64,000 bases of DNA, from positions 375,964 through 439,963 of the forward strand of contig NZ_KK211140.1 of the NCBI RefSeq assembly GCF_000620465.1, in the 5' to 3' direction. Every line of letters begins with the position of its first letter. The first letter of the stretch is position 1. A program made the translations under genes and the position numbers. The DNA is from Ralstonia sp. UNC404CL21Col. Lineage in GTDB: Bacteria; Pseudomonadota; Gammaproteobacteria; Burkholderiales; Burkholderiaceae. Below the pieces are notes generated by a model that was not told where the DNA came from, did not search any database, and was given only the letters and a program-made list of their open reading frames with translations. Shown piece after piece: positions 34,955-45,254 of the stretch.

Positions 34955-36508
34955 ATGCAGCTCATCAGGAACATGGGAATCGGCAAGCGTCTTGCCTTCG
35001 GATTTGCCGTTGTGCTGGCGTTTTCCGTCGTCATCACCGCCATTGCAATCTGGCGTCTGGACAATGCCGCGACGGCCACGCGGGCCATGATGAATGAGCC
35101 GCTGCTCAAGGAGCGTCTGATTGGCGACTGGTATGCCAATCTGGTCGTCGGCATCCGCCGCACCATTGCGGTCGCAAAGAGCGCCGATCCCACGCTGGGG
35201 CCGTATTTTGCGCAAGAGGCGGCGGCGTCATCAAAGGCCTCGGGCGAGTACCAGAAGAAGGTGGAAGCGCTGCTGTCCACCGAAGAAGAGAAGACGCTGT
35301 TCGCCAAGATCGGTGAGCTGCGCAAAGGCTATCTGAGCGCGCGGGATGCCATCAACGCGGCCAAGGCTTCGGGCAATCCGGACGAAGCCCAGCGGGTGCT
35401 CGACCAAGTCTTTGTGCCGGGTGCCAACGCGTACCAGGACATCATGCGTCAACTGCTAGAGGTGCAGCGCCGGTCCATCGACGATATCGCGAAGGACATC
35501 GACGCCAGCGCCGCAAAGAGCCGCACGTTGCTGATGGTGCTGGAAGGGCTCATCTTGGCGCTTGGCCTTGTCTTTGCCTATTTCCTGACAGTGAGCATCA
35601 CCCGGCCATTGCATGTGGCGGTGGGCATTGCAAGCCGTGTCGCGGCAGGGGATCTGTCGAGCGTGGCGGCTGCCAACTCGAAGGACGAGACCGGCAAGCT
35701 GTTGCAAGCCCTGGCTGACATGACGCAGCAACTGGTGGGCACGGTTGGAAGCATCCGCGTTGCAACCGAGTCGGTGGCCGGCGCCGCAGGCCAGATTGCA
35801 GCGGGCAACATGGATCTGTCCACGCGCACCGAGCAACAGGCGGCTTCGATCGAGGAGACCGCGGCGAGCACGACGGAGCTGACCGAGGCAGTCAAGCGGA
35901 ACGCCGAGAACGCACGTCAAGCCACGTCGCTCGCAGCCAGTGCGAGAGAGATGACGGAAGCCGGACGCGCTGAAGTGACGGCGATGGTGCAAACGGTGAG
36001 CGAGGTCAGCACGGCGTCCAAGAAGATTGCCGAGATCACCGGGCTGATCGAGGGTATTGCGTTCCAGACCAACATCCTGGCACTCAATGCTGCCGTGGAA
36101 GCCGCGCGAGCCGGCGAACAGGGCAGGGGATTTGCCGTGGTGGCAGGCGAAGTGCGATCGCTGGCGCAACGTGCATCGGGTGCTGCGAAGGAAGTGAAGG
36201 AGCTGATCGAGGCGTCCACCGGAAAAGTGGAACTCAGCTCCGAGCAGGCGTCGGGCGTGAATGCCGCGATGGCCCGCGTGAGTGTGGCCATTGAAGGTGT
36301 CTCGAGCATCATCGCCGAAATTGCAGTGGCATCGGACGAGCAAAGCCAAAACCTCGAGCAAGTGAGCCAGGCAATCAGTCAGATCGACCAGGTGACGCAG
36401 CAGAATGCCGCGCTGGTGGAAGAGTCTGCGGCGGCGGCGCAAGCGATGCAGGAGCAATCCGGGAACCTGCGCCGCGCAGTCAGCGTCTTCAGGCTCGGGG
36501 CAGGCTAG
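34955..36508 (+). CDS. Methyl-accepting chemotaxis protein
   Basis: The 517-residue receptor has a first membrane helix (about 11-33), a periplasmic four-helix-bundle ligand domain (about 34-190), a second helix (about 191-213), a HAMP domain (about 214-266) and a cytoplasmic signalling domain with the invariant tip [20 protein letters not shown], plus methylation-site-like [12 protein letters not shown] segments. It is of the Tar/Tsr type with no CheR-docking pentapeptide at the C-terminus. The ligand is unknown. ATG 34955 follows GAAGGGAACGG. It stands alone, without che genes nearby. Confidence 0.95.
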   Translation: MQLIRNMGIGKRLAFGFAVVLAFSVVITAIAIWRLDNAATATRAMMNEPLLKERLIGDWYANLVVGIRRTIAVAKSADPTLGPYFAQEAAASSKASGEYQKKVEALLSTEEEKTLFAKIGELRKGYLSARDAINAAKASGNPDEAQRVLDQVFVPGANAYQDIMRQLLEVQRRSIDDIAKDIDASAAKSRTLLMVLEGLILALGLVFAYFLTVSITRPLHVAVGIASRVAAGDLSSVAAANSKDETGKLLQALADMTQQLVGTVGSIRVATESVAGAAGQIAAGNMDLSTRTEQQAASIEETAASTTELTEAVKRNAENARQATSLAASAREMTEAGRAEVTAMVQTVSEVSTASKKIAEITGLIEGIAFQTNILALNAAVEAARAGEQGRGFAVVAGEVRSLAQRASGAAKEVKELIEASTGKVELSSEQASGVNAAMARVSVAIEGVSSIIAEIAVASDEQSQNLEQVSQAISQIDQVTQQNAALVEESAAAAQAMQEQSGNLRRAVSVFRLGAG

Positions 36509-36653
36509 CGGCAAGCAGGTGGCGCGGCGTGACACGCCGCTAACGCACCGAATTTCACCCCCGGCGACCACTCAATCCCCGCATGCGGCGTGCGCTCCCA
36601 GCACGCCGACCTCACCCCACCACCGGTTTGGCCTTTGACGTTCCTGCCCTAGA

Positions 36654-36770
36654 TGGCGCCTTGAATTTCTGTTGCAGGGAGGAAAAAGGAAGGGAAACTG
36701 TCTGAGCGAAGCGAGTTTTTCCCTTCCCCTCCCTGCGACATAAATTCAAGGAATCGGTCGCCATCTCGGG
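36654..36770. repeat. Long palindromic intergenic element (REP/MITE-like)
   Basis: AGATGGCG and CCTTGAATTT (36652-36669) face AAATTCAAGG (36743-36752) and CGCCATCT (36760-36767). Within, GCAGGGAGG (36676-36684) with AGGAAGGGAAA faces TTTCCCTTCC and CCTCCCTGC, and the centre contains TCTGAGCGAAGCGAG. Together this is an imperfect hairpin of about 45 bp per arm. It lies between the chemoreceptor and dadA, and similar elements are widespread in Burkholderiaceae intergenic DNA as far as I recall. Confidence 0.8.
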
Positions 36771-36788
36771 CGCGCATTTCTTTGCTTA

Positions 36789-36816
36789 CTTTCTTTGGGC
36801 AAGACCAAAGAAAGTG
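36789..36816. repeat. Second hairpin of the intergenic repeat, upstream of dadA
   Basis: ACTTTCTTTGG (36789-36799) pairs perfectly with CCAAAGAAAGT (36806-36816) across a 6-nt loop, followed by GAGTCAGCCCCGGCAGGGGA. It belongs to the same repeated block as the element before it. The whole gap 36509-36981 holds no gene; another short palindrome GCGGCGTG-A-CACGCCGC is at 36524-36540 just after the chemoreceptor. Confidence 0.75.
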
Positions 36817-36981
36817 AGTCAGCCCCGGCAGGGGATGAAACAAGGGATGGACCACCAGTCCGAAAAGAACCCACCAAAAACCCATAGCCCCACAACATCC
36901 CCCCCAACAACTCCGCATTTGCCCAACCACCTCCGGGCTCCTTAAGCTGCACCCGACATTCTCCATCTCGCAGCTTCTTTC

Positions 36982-38250
36982 ATGCACATCGCAGTAGTCG
37001 GCGCCGGCATCATCGGCATCAGCACGGCCCATGCGCTGGCTCAGGAAGGCCATCAGGTCACCCTGGTCGAGCGCCATCCGGGTCCGGGCGAGGGCACCAG
37101 TTACGCCAACGGCGGCCAGTTGAGCTACAGCTATGTGGCGCCGCTGGCCGGCCCCGGCGTGCTTTCGCACGTACCCGGCTGGTTGCTGCGCCGCGATTCG
37201 CCGCTGCGCCTGAAGCCTTCGCTGGACCCGGCGTTGCTGCGTTGGGGGCTGCGCTTCATTGCGGCCTGCAATCGTGACCGGGCCGATCGCACCACGCGCG
37301 AGCTGCTCGCGCTGTCGTTCTACAGCCGCGCACGCATGGAAGCGTTGCGGGAGGCGTCGCCGGATTTGGTGTTCAGCTTTGCGCGCCGCGGCAAGCTGGT
37401 GGTACATCGCGATGCTGCGGCGTTTGAATCGGCACGCGCACAGGTCGGCTATCAGGCGACGCTCGGCTGCGAGCAGCATGCGCTGTCCGCCGACGAAACG
37501 GTCGCCCACGAGCCCGCGCTTGCCGGCGTGCGTGACCGGATCGTCGGCGCCATCTACACGCCCGACGAAGACGTGGCCGATTGCCACCAACTCTGCGTCG
37601 GCCTGTTCAACCGGCTGCGCGCGATGCCAAACGTGACGCTGCGCTTCAATACCGGTGTGGATGCGTTGTGGACCGAAGGCCGCCGTGTGCGCGGTCTCAA
37701 CCTGGCCGGTGGTGAGCAGGTTGCCGCTGATGCCGTGGTGATGGCCGCGGGCGTGACGAGCGCCAGGCTGCTCAGCCCATTGCGCATTGACGCAGGGCTG
37801 TATCCGCTGAAGGGTTACAGCATCAGCCTGCCGCTCGGGGAGGGCGATGTTGCCCCGGTGATCAGCGTGACGGATGCCGCGCGCAAGATCGTCTACGCCC
37901 GCATTGGGCAGACGTTGCGTGTGGCGGGCATGGCCGATCTGGTGGGCTGGTCGACGGCGCTGGACACGCGCCGCGCCCAGACGCTGTATGACGAAACGCG
38001 GGCGCTGTTTCCGGGTGCCATGCGAGCCAATGACGCGGGTGCCGATGCGGCGCCGTGGGCTGGCATGCGGCCTGCAACGCCAACGGGCGTGCCCGTGGTC
38101 GGGGCGTCGCCGGTGGAAGGCTTGTGGTTGAACGTGGGTCACGGAGCGCTGGGTTTTACGCTGGCGCTCGGCAGCGCAGGCTTGCTGACCGACCTGATTG
38201 CCGGCCGCAAGCCCGCGATTTCCCCAGTGCCGTATGCGCTGGCCGCGTGA
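36982..38250 (+). CDS. dadA: D-amino-acid dehydrogenase (small subunit, DadA type)
   Basis: The 422-residue FAD protein has the N-terminal dinucleotide-binding motif VVGAGIIGISTAHAL, the DadA family block GTSYANGGQLSYSYVAPLAGPGV and the C-terminal GHGALGFTLALGSAGLLTDLI FAD segment. It oxidises D-amino acids such as D-alanine to keto acids and passes electrons to the quinone pool. The start has no strong ribosome-binding site, but the Rossmann motif begins immediately. Many Burkholderiaceae carry several DadA paralogues, so the exact substrate is open. It precedes gltI by 130 nt and may share amino-acid catabolic control. Confidence 0.9.
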   Translation: MHIAVVGAGIIGISTAHALAQEGHQVTLVERHPGPGEGTSYANGGQLSYSYVAPLAGPGVLSHVPGWLLRRDSPLRLKPSLDPALLRWGLRFIAACNRDRADRTTRELLALSFYSRARMEALREASPDLVFSFARRGKLVVHRDAAAFESARAQVGYQATLGCEQHALSADETVAHEPALAGVRDRIVGAIYTPDEDVADCHQLCVGLFNRLRAMPNVTLRFNTGVDALWTEGRRVRGLNLAGGEQVAADAVVMAAGVTSARLLSPLRIDAGLYPLKGYSISLPLGEGDVAPVISVTDAARKIVYARIGQTLRVAGMADLVGWSTALDTRRAQTLYDETRALFPGAMRANDAGADAAPWAGMRPATPTGVPVVGASPVEGLWLNVGHGALGFTLALGSAGLLTDLIAGRKPAISPVPYALAA

Positions 38251-38380
38251 CACAAGAACGAGATACGAGATTCAGAACGAGATTCAAAGACCGAGCGCGC
38301 AGGCTTGACGATGTGCCTCTGGCCCGCGCCCATTGGTAACCAAAGTAGTCTGGAGCGAACACACCCATAGGAGGGGAAGC

Positions 38381-39304
38381 ATGAAGACCTTGCAATCGAC
38401 CAAACGGATTCTGTGTGGCCTGACGCTGGCTGCGGCCGGTGCGCTGGCGGCGCTGTCGACCGGTGCGCAGGCGCAGTCAACCGACACGCTGGCCAAGATC
38501 AAGCAATCGGGCGTGATCTCGGTGGGCTATCGCGAGTCGTCGATTCCGTTCTCGTACCAGGCTGACGCGAACACCATCACCGGCTATTCGCAGGAGATCT
38601 CCAACATGATCGTTGCCGGCGTGGAAAAGGCAGTGGGCAAGAAGCTGCAGGTCAAGCTCACGCCGATCACGTCGCAGAACCGCATCTCGCTGCTGCAGAA
38701 CGGGACGATCGACTTCGAGTGCGGCTCGACCACCAACAACCTCGAGCGTCAGAAGCAGGTCGCGTTCTCGAACAACATCTTCATCTACGGCATGTTGATG
38801 CTGGTGAAGAAGGATTCGGGCATCAAGGACTTCCCCGACCTGAAGGGCAAGACCGTGGTGACCACCGCCGGCACGACGGAAGACCGCATCCTGCAGAAGA
38901 TGAATGGCGAAGCGAAGGACGCCGACAAGATGAACCTGATCCTCGCGAAGGATCACGGCCAGGCATTCCTGACGCTGGAATCGGGCCGCGCCGTGGCATT
39001 CGTGATGGATGAGCCGCTGTTGTACGGCGAGCGCACGAAGGCCAAGAACCAGGCTGACTGGGTGGTCACGGGCACGCCGCTGCAGACTGAAACCTACGCC
39101 TGCATGATGCGCAAGGACGATCCGGCGTTCAAGAAAGTGGCCGACGACGTGATTGCCGACCTGATGAAGTCGGGCAAGGCGAATGACCTGTACAAGAAGT
39201 GGTTCCTGTCGCCGATTCCGCCGAAGGGTCTGAACCTGAACTACCCGATGACGGCCGGCATGAAGGAGTTGTACGCACACCCGAACGACAAGGCCATTCA
39301 ATAA
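38381..39304 (+). CDS. gltI: Glutamate/aspartate ABC transporter periplasmic binding protein
   Basis: The 307-residue protein has a signal peptide (to about AQAQ) and a type 3 solute-binding domain very close to E. coli GltI, with ESSIPFSYQ, PITSQNRISLLQNGTIDFECGSTTNN and the C-terminal WFLSPIPPKGLNLNYPM block. It binds glutamate or aspartate. ATG 38381 follows GGAGGGGAAGC; an open upstream extension is rejected. The matching permease and ATPase genes lie on the opposite strand, convergent, with a shared terminator between. Confidence 0.93.
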   Translation: MKTLQSTKRILCGLTLAAAGALAALSTGAQAQSTDTLAKIKQSGVISVGYRESSIPFSYQADANTITGYSQEISNMIVAGVEKAVGKKLQVKLTPITSQNRISLLQNGTIDFECGSTTNNLERQKQVAFSNNIFIYGMLMLVKKDSGIKDFPDLKGKTVVTTAGTTEDRILQKMNGEAKDADKMNLILAKDHGQAFLTLESGRAVAFVMDEPLLYGERTKAKNQADWVVTGTPLQTETYACMMRKDDPAFKKVADDVIADLMKSGKANDLYKKWFLSPIPPKGLNLNYPMTAGMKELYAHPNDKAIQ

Positions 39305-39327
39305 GCCGCGTTGCCGCGCATCCAAAG

Positions 39328-39356
39328 AAAACGGGGAACAGTGTTCCCCGTTTTTT
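39328..39356. terminator. Bidirectional terminator between gltI and gltL
   Basis: AAAACGGGGAAC (39328-39339) pairs with GTTCCCCGTTTT (39343-39354) around a 3-nt loop, with T-run on the plus side and A-run on the other, serving both convergent genes. Confidence 0.9.
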
Positions 39357-39381
39357 AATTGGCCGCCCGCTGCGTGAAGGT

Positions 39382-40127
<746 letters not shown>

Positions 40128-40131
<4 letters not shown>

Positions 40132-40820
40132 GGTTTGGACGGTGCATGTGCTGCAAGGCGGCGTTCAAGGTAGAACGCCACGCGCGTCAGGCTGAAGCAC
40201 ATGATGAAGTAGCTGATGCCGAGCAGGCCGTACACCTCGGCAGACTTGACCATCACGGCGGTGCTGATCTGCCCGGCCACGAACGACACCTCGGGCAGGC
40301 TGATGATGTAACCGAGCGAGGTCTCCTTGATGGTCGACACGAGCTGATTGACGAGCGACGGCAGCATGTTGCGCAGCGCCTGCGGCAGGATCACGCGGCG
40401 CATCGCCTGCATGTACGACAGGCCCAGCGAGCGGGCGCTTTCCATTTGCCCGCGCGGCAACGCCTGGATGCCTGCGCGCACGATCTCCGCCAGATATGCG
40501 CCGTCGAAGATCACCAGCGCGGTCAGCATGGTGCTGAACTGGTCCGTGCGCTGGCCGGTAACGGACGGCAGCAGGAAATACGCCCAGAAGATCACCATCA
40601 GCAGCGGCGTGCCGCGCACGATATAGACGAGCGCGGTGGCGGGCCAGCGCAGCGCGGCAATCGGGCTGACGCGGCACAGGCCCAGCAGGATGCCCACCGG
40701 CAGCGCAAGCACGAGGCCCGCGGATGCCAGCAGGAACGTCAGCGCCAACCCGCCCAGCGGCCCATTCGGGTACTGGCCGATCAGGTAGTAGATACCGTAG
40801 GTTTGAATGAGATCGAGCAT
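40128..40820 (-). CDS. gltK: Polar amino acid ABC transporter permease (GltK)
   Basis: The 230-residue membrane protein has five or so helices and the EAA loop ([30 protein letters not shown]) typical of HisMQ/GltJK permeases. It pairs with the permease encoded just upstream; only two bases separate the two genes. Confidence 0.94.
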
Positions 40821-40822
40821 GG

Positions 40823-41518
40823 CTACAGCGTCCGGACGGGGTAGCGATGCTGATACCAGGCGGAGAACACCGTGATCGCGATCGAGATGGTCAGATAGGC
40901 CGCGGTGGCAAACGCAAACGCCTCAAAGCCGCGGAACGTGGCGGACTCCACCTGCTGCGCCTGGTACATCAATTCGGCCACGCCGATCACCATGGCGATG
41001 CTGGAGTTTTTCCACAGGTTCAACGTTTGGCTGACCAGCGGCGGGACGGTCACGCGCAGCGATTGCGGCAGCACCACCAGCCGCATGGCCTGCAGGAACG
41101 AGAGTCCGAGCGCACGGCTGGCTTCCAGCTGTTCCTTCGGAATCGAGCGGATGCCGCTGCGGATGTCTTCCGCCATGTAAGCAGCCGTGTAGAGCACGAG
41201 CGCAATGACGGCGCTCGCGGCCTCGTAGTTCATGCTGTAGAGCCAGTCCCGGATGAACTCCGGCAGGATCTGCGGCGCGCCGAAATACCAGAACAGCATG
41301 TGGGCGAGCAGCGGCACGTTGCGGATGGCTTCGACGAAGGCTTGGCCGATGCCGCGCAGCGGTGCAGCCGGCGCCAGGCGCAGCAGCGCCACGACGATGG
41401 CAAGCGGCAGCGCCAGCACGAAGGCCAGCACGGAGAGCTTGATCGACAGGAAGAAACCGCTGACGAGCCACTGGTGATACTGCCCCGAGAGCAGCATCGA
41501 CAAATCAAAATGGGGCAT
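40823..41518 (-). CDS. gltJ: Polar amino acid ABC transporter permease (GltJ)
   Basis: The 231-residue membrane protein has the same family features (EASRALGLSFLQAMRLVVLPQSLRVTVPPL coupling loop) and the RNVPLLAHMLFWYFGAPQILP segment characteristic of GltJ. It is preceded by a 60-nt gap with a strong hairpin that separates it from the binding-protein gene. Confidence 0.94.
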   Translation of the reverse strand: MPHFDLSMLLSGQYHQWLVSGFFLSIKLSVLAFVLALPLAIVVALLRLAPAAPLRGIGQAFVEAIRNVPLLAHMLFWYFGAPQILPEFIRDWLYSMNYEAASAVIALVLYTAAYMAEDIRSGIRSIPKEQLEASRALGLSFLQAMRLVVLPQSLRVTVPPLVSQTLNLWKNSSIAMVIGVAELMYQAQQVESATFRGFEAFAFATAAYLTISIAITVFSAWYQHRYPVRTL

Positions 41519-41527
41519 GGAGATTCA

Positions 41528-41563
41528 CCGCCCGGACGCAGTTTGGAAATCCGGTCCGGGCGG
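41528..41563 (-). other. REP-like hairpin between binding protein gene and gltJ
   Basis: CCGCCCGGAC (41528-41537) and GTCCGGGCGG (41554-41563) form a perfect 10-bp stem with a 16-nt loop and no T-run. Hairpins in this position are known to stabilise the upstream binding-protein message and keep it in excess over the permease. Confidence 0.7.
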
Positions 41564-41578
41564 CCCGACCTTTAGCGA

Positions 41579-42424
41579 TTAATCGATCTTGTCGGTAGAA
41601 ATCTTGAAGGTGCGCTGCGGGAAGGCCATCTTCGTATTCGGGCCGAACCACTTGTCGAACAGCTTCTGCGCCTCGCCGCTCTTTTCCATGCCCAGCAGCA
41701 CGTCGTCAACCTGCTTCTTGAAGGCCGGCTCGCCCTTGCGGATGCCCAGTGCGAGGTGTTCGGTCGACAGGTTTTCCGGCAGCAGCGCGTAGTCCTTGGC
41801 CGCCGGGCCCATCTTGGCCATGTTGCCGATCAGCGTGGTTTCGTCGTTCACGTAGGCGACGCCCTTGCCTTGCTGCAGGGCCAGCAGTGCCTGCGGGCTG
41901 TTGTCGAACGAGACAACATCGGCGTTCTTGATGGCCTTGGCAATGTTGGCTTCCATGGTCGAACCCTTGACCGTCAGCAGCTTCTTGCCATCCAGCTGGC
42001 CGAGCGACGTGATGCCGCTGCTCTTCTTCACCATGGCCTTCTGGCCGGTGATGAACGTCGACACCGAGAAGTCGATCTGCGCCTCGCGCTCCTTGTTGTG
42101 CGTGAGCGAGGCGGCCAGCAGGTCCACGCGGCCTTGCTGCAGTTCGGGCAGGCGGGCGGCCACGGCCAGTTGCTTGAGCACGGGCTTGACGCCCAGGCTC
42201 TTGGCGATGGCGTCGCACATGTCGACGTCGTAGCCGACGATCTCGCGGCTCATCGGGTCCTTCAGGAAGCTGAACGGCTCGTCGGTGCCGAGCACGCCGC
42301 AGACCAGTTCGCCCTTCTTCTTGATGTCGGAAACTTGATCAGCATGCGCGGTGGTGGCGACCAGGGTTGCCGCAGCCAGGATGGCGGCACCCGCAAATTG
42401 CGTCAGACGTCGGTTTGTTTTCAT
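41579..42424 (-). CDS. Second polar amino acid-type binding protein heading the gltJKL operon
   Basis: The 281-residue protein has a signal peptide (to about THAD) and a type 3 solute-binding fold (GELVCGVLGTDEPFSFL, VGYDVDMCDAIAKSLGVK, DFSVSTFITGQKAMV). It is clearly different from the GltI at 38381 and resembles general polar amino acid or cystine-type binding proteins. It opens the operon with gltJ, gltK and gltL, so it is likely the main partner of this transporter. ATG 42424 follows AAGGAGGAAA. Confidence 0.9.
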   Translation of the reverse strand: MKTNRRLTQFAGAAILAAATLVATTAHADQVSDIKKKGELVCGVLGTDEPFSFLKDPMSREIVGYDVDMCDAIAKSLGVKPVLKQLAVAARLPELQQGRVDLLAASLTHNKEREAQIDFSVSTFITGQKAMVKKSSGITSLGQLDGKKLLTVKGSTMEANIAKAIKNADVVSFDNSPQALLALQQGKGVAYVNDETTLIGNMAKMGPAAKDYALLPENLSTEHLALGIRKGEPAFKKQVDDVLLGMEKSGEAQKLFDKWFGPNTKMAFPQRTFKISTDKID

Positions 42425-42780
42425 CGGATTTCCTCCTTGACGACTTCGGTGGTGAATAGTGTGCGAATCAGAACCGCCCGCGAGCATACCGGCGTAAGCG
42501 CCGTTTGCATGCGCGGACTTCGGATAACCATATGACGCCGAGCGAAACGCCCAACTATAGTCCATGCCGGCGTGGCACAGATGGCGGACGGCAAGCAGGG
42601 CGGGGTGCGGTGCACAGGCGGGATTGTGGGGATGGCCGGGTTGCGAGCCCGCAGCCTGGTAAGGCTGGCGCGGCAAGGCAGCAGCCCGGCGGACGTTGCA
42701 TGAAATGAGACGTTGTCTGCCATTAATGACATGGCAGCCGACTGCGCTCCATCAGGGGATTCCCGGGGCGAAGCGCGCGC
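42425..42780. promoter_or_regulatory. Intergenic region upstream of the gltJKL operon
   Basis: No gene seen in this 356-bp gap. On the minus strand a TATAGT -10-like box lies at 42559-42554, giving a leader of about 120 nt, but I cannot match a good -35 to it. The left side must also hold the 3' end of the next minus-strand gene; no terminator is evident. Confidence 0.3.
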
Positions 42781-43359
42781 TTAGAGCGTGCCGCAGATCG
42801 ATTCGTTGATGGGCACGTCGCCCACCGTCTCGTGGTCGTTGCCGCGATAGCGGTAGACCAGGCTCAGGCCCAGGCGCGTGAGGATGCGCACGTCGCCGTT
42901 ATTGCAGATGTTCTTCTGCAGGATCGGCACGAAATTCAGCCGAAAGCCCTGCGAGGCGGCCGAGTGCGCCGCGTAGTTGGTCAGCGTGATGACGAAGACG
43001 AGATTCTTCTTCTGCGCCAGCGAGCATTGCGCCAGCGCGGTCTCACGGTCGAGCGGGACGGGGGTAAAACGGTTGATTTCGGCGCAGGCCTGGGCGAGGG
43101 CGCGGTCTGCATTGCGAGCGGGGCCCGTGAGGGCGGGCACGCCGGCGGCGGCCGTGCTGCGACCCGTGGCGGCGCCCACCAGCATGCGGGCCAGCGGCGT
43201 CAATTCCTGCATGGCCGTCGCCAGCGGCGTCGATTGGGCCCAAACAGGGCTAGACAGCAACGGGAGGGCAAGCGCCAGGACGCGCGAAGCACGCACCCGG
43301 CGTTGGCAACCTTTCACATCCAGACCGGTGTGAATGGCGGTGTGTTGAGTCACAGACAT
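42781..43359 (-). CDS. Hypothetical exported protein
   Basis: I do not recognise this protein of about 192 residues. It has a signal peptide (VLALALPLLSSPVWA-Q) preceded by an unusually long basic N-terminus, then an Ala/Thr/Arg-rich helical region and a C-terminal part with Cys residues at CAEINRF, QCSLAQKK, ICNNGD and ESICGTL that could form disulfides in the periplasm. The start is uncertain: ATG 43359 has an AAGAGG directly abutting it, and GTG 43380 has none. It stands alone between the glt operon and pcaR. Confidence 0.65.
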   Translation of the reverse strand: MSVTQHTAIHTGLDVKGCQRRVRASRVLALALPLLSSPVWAQSTPLATAMQELTPLARMLVGAATGRSTAAAGVPALTGPARNADRALAQACAEINRFTPVPLDRETALAQCSLAQKKNLVFVITLTNYAAHSAASQGFRLNFVPILQKNICNNGDVRILTRLGLSLVYRYRGNDHETVGDVPINESICGTL

Positions 43360-43448
43360 CCTCTTTGCCCACGGAGCCACAATTTTATTGAAAAAACTGT
43401 CGGGATGCGAGGCGCGAAGCGCACTGGCGCTGGCGCTTTCAACTCAGG

Positions 43449-44240
43449 TCAGGTCCGTACGCGCACCATGGCCGAAATGCGCTCGGCCGCCTGCTGCAGC
43501 GGGCCGAGAAACTGCTTCGTCATCTGTTTGCCGGAAGTTCGGTTGGCTTGGCCGCTGATGTTCATGGCCGCGATGATGTCGCCCGCCCGATTGCGGATCG
43601 GCGCCGACAGCGAAATCAGCCCCTCTTCAAGCTCCTGGTCAACCAGCGCCCAACCCTGTTGGCGCACGCCGGCAATGACCTCTTTCAATGCGTCGACGTC
43701 TGTAATGGTGCGCTGCGTGCGGGCGCGTCGGTCCGATTCACGCAATGCAATGTCGAGCCGATCTTCGGACAGGCCCGACAGCAGCACGCGGCCCATCGAT
43801 GTGCAGAAGGCCGGCAAGCGGCTGCCGACTGACAGGTTCAGCGCGATGATCTTCTGCGTGGGCACGCGCAGGACGTAGACGATTTCCGTCCCATCCAGTA
43901 CCGAGGCAGAGCAACTTTCGTGCACTGTCTGCACGAGTTCTTCCATCACCGGCTCGGCGAGGTTCCAGAACGGCATCGACGTGAGATAGGCGAACCCGAG
44001 ATCGAGGATCTTGGGTGTAAGGCGGAAGAGACGGCCTTCAAAGCTGACATAGCCGAGGCTGACCAGCGTGAGCAGGATGCGGCGGGCGCCGGCGCGGGTC
44101 AGGCCCGTGGCCTCGGCGACTTCGGAGAGCGTTTGCTCCGGGCGTTCGGCGTTGAACGCACGGATGACCGACAGCCCCCGTGCAAATGACTGGACGTAGG
44201 AATCGCTGGGTTTTTCGGTGGGTAGTTCGGCGGCGGACAT
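43449..44240 (-). CDS. pcaR: PcaR, IclR-family regulator of the protocatechuate pathway
   Basis: The 263-residue protein has an N-terminal winged helix (TLSEVAEATGLTRAGARRILLTLVSLGYV) and a C-terminal IclR ligand domain with the usual SCSASVLDGTEIVYVLRVP and LPAFCTSMGRVLL segments. Sequence and place, divergent from pcaIJ, identify the PcaR/PcaU/PobR branch, which responds to beta-ketoadipate or protocatechuate. Operator sites lie between the divergent genes. Confidence 0.94.
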   Translation of the reverse strand: MSAAELPTEKPSDSYVQSFARGLSVIRAFNAERPEQTLSEVAEATGLTRAGARRILLTLVSLGYVSFEGRLFRLTPKILDLGFAYLTSMPFWNLAEPVMEELVQTVHESCSASVLDGTEIVYVLRVPTQKIIALNLSVGSRLPAFCTSMGRVLLSGLSEDRLDIALRESDRRARTQRTITDVDALKEVIAGVRQQGWALVDQELEEGLISLSAPIRNRAGDIIAAMNISGQANRTSGKQMTKQFLGPLQQAAERISAMVRVRT

Positions 44241-44370
44241 GCAAAGACAGGCGAAAGCGGTGCAGTGGACTCAAGACTACTGGCATTGCCTCGGTTTCGC
44301 CACTCGAACAGACGATCGGGATGCGTACGCCTTGACACCCTGGCGTGGGCAGGCGTAGATTAGTTCTCGG

Positions 44371-44397
44371 ATCGAACGTTGGTTCGTATATCGAACA
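44371..44397 (+). promoter_or_regulatory. Predicted PcaR operator before pcaI
   Basis: CGAAC (44373-44377), GTTCG (44382-44386) and CGAAC (44392-44396) form an inverted pair plus a third copy, giving GTTCGTATATCGAAC at 44382-44396. Three-part arrangements like this are known for PcaU/PcaR. A related site lies before the binding-protein gene at 54361. Confidence 0.65.
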
Positions 44398-44564
44398 AAT
44401 AAAGCAAAGCAAGCGTGGGCCGGACAGCAAAGGCCTGTGTCGATCCGATCGTCAAACAGGAGACTCGCAGGCCGCTTGATAGCGGCCCGGCCATGTCCGG
44501 CCGCGCGATGCTCCGCCCTGCGCCAGCCATCGAGAATGTGCGGCGCCCTTGCCGGAGAATGCAC

Positions 44565-45254
44565 GTGATCAACAAGCTTTGTCCGTCTGTGGAGGCCGCC
44601 CTGGCCGATATCCCGGACGGTGCCACCATCATGATCGGCGGGTTCGGTACTGCCGGCATGCCCTCGGAACTCATCGACGGGCTGATCGCGCATGGCGCGC
44701 GTGAACTGACCATCATCAACAACAACGCCGGCAATGGCGAGACGGGCCTGGCCGCGCTGCTCAAGGCGCGCCGCGTACGCAAGATCGTCTGCTCGTTTCC
44801 GCGTCAGGCCGATTCCTATGTGTTCGATGCGCTCTACCGCGCCGGCGAGATCGAACTGGAGCTGGTGCCGCAAGGCAACCTCGCCGAGCGCATCCGCGCT
44901 GCAGGTGCCGGCATTGGTGGTTTTTTCTGCCCGACCGCCTACGGCACGCAATTGGCCGAAGGCAAGGAAACGCGCATCATCGACGGCAAGCCGTACGTGT
45001 TCGAGTTGCCGCTGACGGCGGACTACGCCCTCATCAAGGCGTTGCGCGCTGACCGCTGGGGCAATCTCGTCTATCGCAAGACCGCTCGCAACTTCGGGCC
45101 GGTGATGGCCATGGCGGCCAAGTGCACCATCGCGCAGGTCAGCGAGACGGTGGAGTTGGGCGAGCTGGACCCGGAACACATCGTCACGCCCGGCATTTTT
45201 GTGAAGCGCGTCGTGAAGCTCGGCAACGCTGCGCAAGCCAAGGAGGCCGCATGA
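44565..45254 (+). CDS. pcaI: PcaI, 3-oxoadipate CoA-transferase alpha subunit
   Basis: The 229-residue subunit has the CoA-transferase glycine motif IMIGGFGTAGMPSELID and the downstream INNNAGNGETGLAALL block. With PcaJ it transfers CoA from succinyl-CoA to beta-ketoadipate. I chose GTG 44565 (giving MINKLCPSVEAAL, the usual PcaI start) because GGAG at 44554-44557 is 7 nt away; ATG 44559 is too close to it. The stop overlaps pcaJ by four bases. Confidence 0.95.
   Translation: MINKLCPSVEAALADIPDGATIMIGGFGTAGMPSELIDGLIAHGARELTIINNNAGNGETGLAALLKARRVRKIVCSFPRQADSYVFDALYRAGEIELELVPQGNLAERIRAAGAGIGGFFCPTAYGTQLAEGKETRIIDGKPYVFELPLTADYALIKALRADRWGNLVYRKTARNFGPVMAMAAKCTIAQVSETVELGELDPEHIVTPGIFVKRVVKLGNAAQAKEAA

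Noticed and set aside
36524-36540. Palindrome GCGGCGTG-A-CACGCCGC after the chemoreceptor as a terminator
   Set aside because: No T-run follows, so termination is not supported; it could be an mRNA 3' hairpin.
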